Source: Chalara sp. BL73 (taxonomy: Eukaryota; Ascomycota; Leotiomycetes; Helotiales). Taken from it: DNA of 64,000 nucleotides. The notes under the pieces were generated by a model that saw nothing but the letters and a program-made list of their open reading frames with translations, ran no database searches and was not told where the DNA came from. The translations under genes were made by a program, and so were the position numbers. Location: positions 2,501-66,500 of the forward strand of contig CAKJVC010000010.1 in NCBI GenBank assembly GCA_918026815.1, written 5' to 3'. This document shows, in pieces, positions 61,483 through 64,000 of this stretch. How positions within the stretch are numbered: position 1 is the first letter of the stretch; every line of letters begins with the position of its first letter.

Positions 61483-62604
61483 ACAGTATAAATGTATGCT
61501 GGCTGATATCAGTGTTTCTTTGGATACTTATTATAACCCCCAATGGCTAGAGGCATTTATCTGAGTTATGAATGATGAGTTTTAAGTTCAAATTTGAGCA
61601 AGTATATGTTGCTGATAGTCGTTCTCCGGAAGGCCAATATATACCTCGGGCCGTATGACTATGCTTGGCTAGGTTGGACCAAAAGGACCGACCCGCAATA
61701 GCCTCCCCGTAAGAATGCGCCATATCTGGGATTTGCTGGGGTGGCTAAGTAAGAATTTAGTATCTGCAGAATAAAGCTTAAATCTTTCCGGAAGGGGCTA
61801 CTCTCCCCCCACCTTAATAAAGTCTATACGGTGGAAAAGTGATTGGATGGGGTTTAGTTAGCCACTCAGATGTCACATGTTTGTTGACATCAAGGTTTGA
61901 GGTCCTTTTTATGGGCCATGGGAGAGATGCAAAAAGGTCCCCTAAAATGTTATGCAAGGGGTTCTAACCACCTAGAAGGCTATTCTCCGGGGGTTGCCTC
62001 CGCACTCTCCACTGAATATATTCTTTGGTACGGTAGGCAGCGTAACAAACTATCGCTAAGGCACTTCGTATCCCTAGGAAAGCTTAAATCCTTCGGGCCG
62101 GGGTAGTAATACATGAAGGTAGCAGCTGCCGATCGTGCGCACGTTCCTTTTGTCTTAGTGTGGTAGGTCTGGTTGGAGAGGCAATGCATGGTCGAGAGCT
62201 CGTTTTGTAAAAAGTTTAAAAAACTAACTTTGGTATAAAACAAATTTAGTTATCTCATACGCAAATATGCAATAGATCACTAACTCACACTGCAGGGTGT
62301 GGATTGGGAACTGCCGGGGACTTCTGCCGGTTCCCACAGTCGTTATCCACAGTCGTTATCCACAGTCGTTATCAACAAACGGCGAGGCCATTTTCCTAGC
62401 CTCGTGCTAGTTGACTAGTTACTGTGATGGCCCAAACGCCGAGTAGTAGGAATCTGGCACGGCAAAGTGGGACATGATTTGATACTCGACTATGTTAAAC
62501 GCAAAGTTTACCGAAGTTGACGGGATATATCTGAACCGAGAGCAGAATTCTCCCTGATACACTTCATTCACGCTTTCTCATCTTCGCTGCCATTGCACCT
62601 AGTC
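61483..62604. other. Upstream region of the last P450, with a 13-bp triplicate
   Basis: CCACAGTCGTTAT is repeated three times without a gap at 62334-62372. No other gene or repeat is recognised. The last 80 bp before 62605 is a CT-rich leader. Confidence 0.5.
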
Positions 62605-64000
62605 ATGTTTACACCAAAGCCGCAACTGACGTCCGAGACGTCACTCAACGGGCCTGCACCTCCAGTTGTTCACATTCCCCGTGAAATTCGACGTTCTATC
62701 AAGGTCAATGAGGTCTATAGCAAAGCCTTGGACGAACACGGCCCCGTCATCGTTGTCCCTAGACACGGCCGCAACGAATATGTCATTGATCACAGATACG
62801 CCCATGAGGTTCTTACAGACACCAAGAACTTCACCTTTGAAAAGGCAGTGTTTGAATTGCTTCACTTGGGCTTCCTAGCACTTTTCGATAACGGCGCCTT
62901 CGTCCATGATGTCGATAGTCTGGTTGAAAAGAACGTGCAGCCTCGAATGAATGCCATTATAGACAAAATCTTCCCCGTCTTTCAGGAATATTTCGACCGC
63001 ATGTCGGACGAGTTACCAAATCCCGCCAACGACAAGACCTTTGTCGAGTTTCCAGATATCTTCTATCGGATACAGTTAGCCGTGGCTCACGCTATGGTCG
63101 TCATGATTCTTGGGCAAGCACACGCCTCATCGATTGTAGCAGGTCACTTTGCTGCTGTGGCCGTTGCAATGGCCAACATGACGGGAATGCATGAGAACAC
63201 GCACGAATGGGTTCGGTTACCATGGCTATGGGTTATAATCAATGGCTTTTCTGCCATATTCTTCACCATTATCCCGAGATTCTTCTTCCGGGTCGTGCCT
63301 CTACTGTGGGGAGCTCGACACAAGCATCTGGAGAATGGTCTTGCTGGACGGCATGGCGATTTTGTCCCGCTCTTTGACATTCTGCTCACGAAACACTATC
63401 ACGGCAAAACCGGTCTGTCAGCTCTAGCCGGTTTTTTCCGCTGCGTTATTCTGTGCGTGGGCGTTATCTTTGCGTCGATTCATCAGACCGTGGTTGCTGG
63501 CTTCTGGATTCTGATCAAGCTTACGCAGAAGCAAGATGAATACCTGCCTGCAATCCGCCAGGAATGGGAGTCAGTTAACCTTCCTGGCGAGAGCCTTACC
63601 GTCAAGAAGTTAGGCCAGCTCACGTTGCTCGACTCCTTCATCCGTGAGGTTCTGCGAACCAAGGGTGATTCCTGGGGTCCTGTGCGGCAGACAACGAGGC
63701 CCGTCCGTGTCGGGCCGTACGTGCTGCCAAAGGATGCCATGTGCATTGTGCTCATTTCACGAGCGCACCAGCACCCTGACAACTACGGTACGGTGGGGAC
63801 CGTGTTTGACGGCTTCCAGTGGCAAAAAAAGGAGCGGCCGGCTGTCCAGGGAAATCCAGATTTCCTGACTTTTGGGCTGGGAAGATGGGCGTGCCCTGGG
63901 CGCCAGTTGGCAATTCACGAGATCAAGATTGTGCTCTACATGTTCTTTTCGAAATTCGACATCAAACTCAAGGGAAACGCCTTCCGGGTTACCAACACGA
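62605..64000 (+). CDS. Cytochrome P450, fungal monooxygenase (runs off the right edge)
   Basis: One open frame of 465 codons from ATG 62605 to the window end with no stop. It opens MFTPKPQLTSETSLNG, then RHGRNEYVIDHRYAHEVL, an I-helix-like FASIHQTVVAGFW (compare AIHTTS in ent-kaurene-oxidase-like fungal P450s), ExxR as EVLR and the haem loop FGLGRWACPGRQLA with Cys at about 430. After the haem only the last strands are missing, so the protein ends soon after 64000. An N-terminal membrane anchor, usual for this family, is absent: either a soluble form or an unseen upstream exon. Probably a tailoring enzyme of the same locus. Confidence 0.85.
   Translation, partial: MFTPKPQLTSETSLNGPAPPVVHIPREIRRSIKVNEVYSKALDEHGPVIVVPRHGRNEYVIDHRYAHEVLTDTKNFTFEKAVFELLHLGFLALFDNGAFVHDVDSLVEKNVQPRMNAIIDKIFPVFQEYFDRMSDELPNPANDKTFVEFPDIFYRIQLAVAHAMVVMILGQAHASSIVAGHFAAVAVAMANMTGMHENTHEWVRLPWLWVIINGFSAIFFTIIPRFFFRVVPLLWGARHKHLENGLAGRHGDFVPLFDILLTKHYHGKTGLSALAGFFRCVILCVGVIFASIHQTVVAGFWILIKLTQKQDEYLPAIRQEWESVNLPGESLTVKKLGQLTLLDSFIREVLRTKGDSWGPVRQTTRPVRVGPYVLPKDAMCIVLISRAHQHPDNYGTVGTVFDGFQWQKKERPAVQGNPDFLTFGLGRWACPGRQLAIHEIKIVLYMFFSKFDIKLKGNAFRVTNT

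Noticed and set aside
62334..62372. CRISPR-like spaced repeats
   Set aside because: Units are contiguous with no spacers, and the genome is eukaryotic.

Overview
The window is nuclear DNA of a filamentous ascomycete. I infer Pezizomycotina, probably Sordariomycetes/Hypocreales. The evidence is short GT-AG introns of about 45-75 bp, a fungal Zn2Cys6 regulator, an RTA1 protein, a HET-NB-ARC-TPR gene, MFS transporters, many P450s, and LTR and hAT transposons. No rRNA, tRNA or CRISPR array was found. It looks like an accessory, repeat-rich region: conserved-looking genes alternate with solo LTRs and decaying genes.

Layout. 0.1-7 kb: an LTR split by a fully delimited hAT transposon (378-6612; TIR TAGACTGCG, 8-bp duplication ACTGTTAT). 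The hAT carries three genes: a transposase, a histone H3/CenH3-like gene on the opposite strand, and an unknown protein with a SUMO-interaction-like N-terminus. Every intron in the element carries the same AT-rich two-box motif, and five +1 homopolymer frame breaks lie in its genes. 8-15 kb: a GT28/sterol-glucosyltransferase-like protein, an RTA1-like membrane protein and a Zn2Cys6 regulator. 15.7-19.2 kb: a P450 pseudogene cut by LTR-like insertions, and an intact SRPBCC (START-like) gene. 20.9-24.2 kb: a HET-NB-ARC-TPR (NLR-like) pseudogene. 24.5-26.5 kb: Copia LTRs and gag fused to a trans-sulfuration-enzyme relic. 27.6-28.2 kb: a broken C6 regulator.

29-38 kb reads as a decayed plant-glycoside module: an intact sugar transporter, an alpha-L-rhamnosidase (GH78) relic, a beta-glucosidase (GH1) relic and an intact secreted saponin-hydrolase-like protein. 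38.5-40.3 kb is a cluster of solo LTRs, one with a perfect 5-bp target duplication.

42-64 kb resembles the tailoring and export part of a secondary-metabolite locus: two MFS transporters, a secreted protein, a 3-beta-HSD-like SDR, a P450 pseudogene paralogous to the one at 16 kb, a berberine-bridge-type FAD oxidase, a second SRPBCC gene, a CYP7/CYP8-like P450, an unknown spliced gene, and a P450 that runs off the right edge. No PKS, NRPS or terpene cyclase is visible. The two P450 pseudogenes and two SRPBCC genes are paralog pairs, and all four have an upstream tract of about 9-bp-phased GGTG(T/C) repeats in the same orientation relative to the gene, which suggests duplicated transcription units with a shared cis-element.
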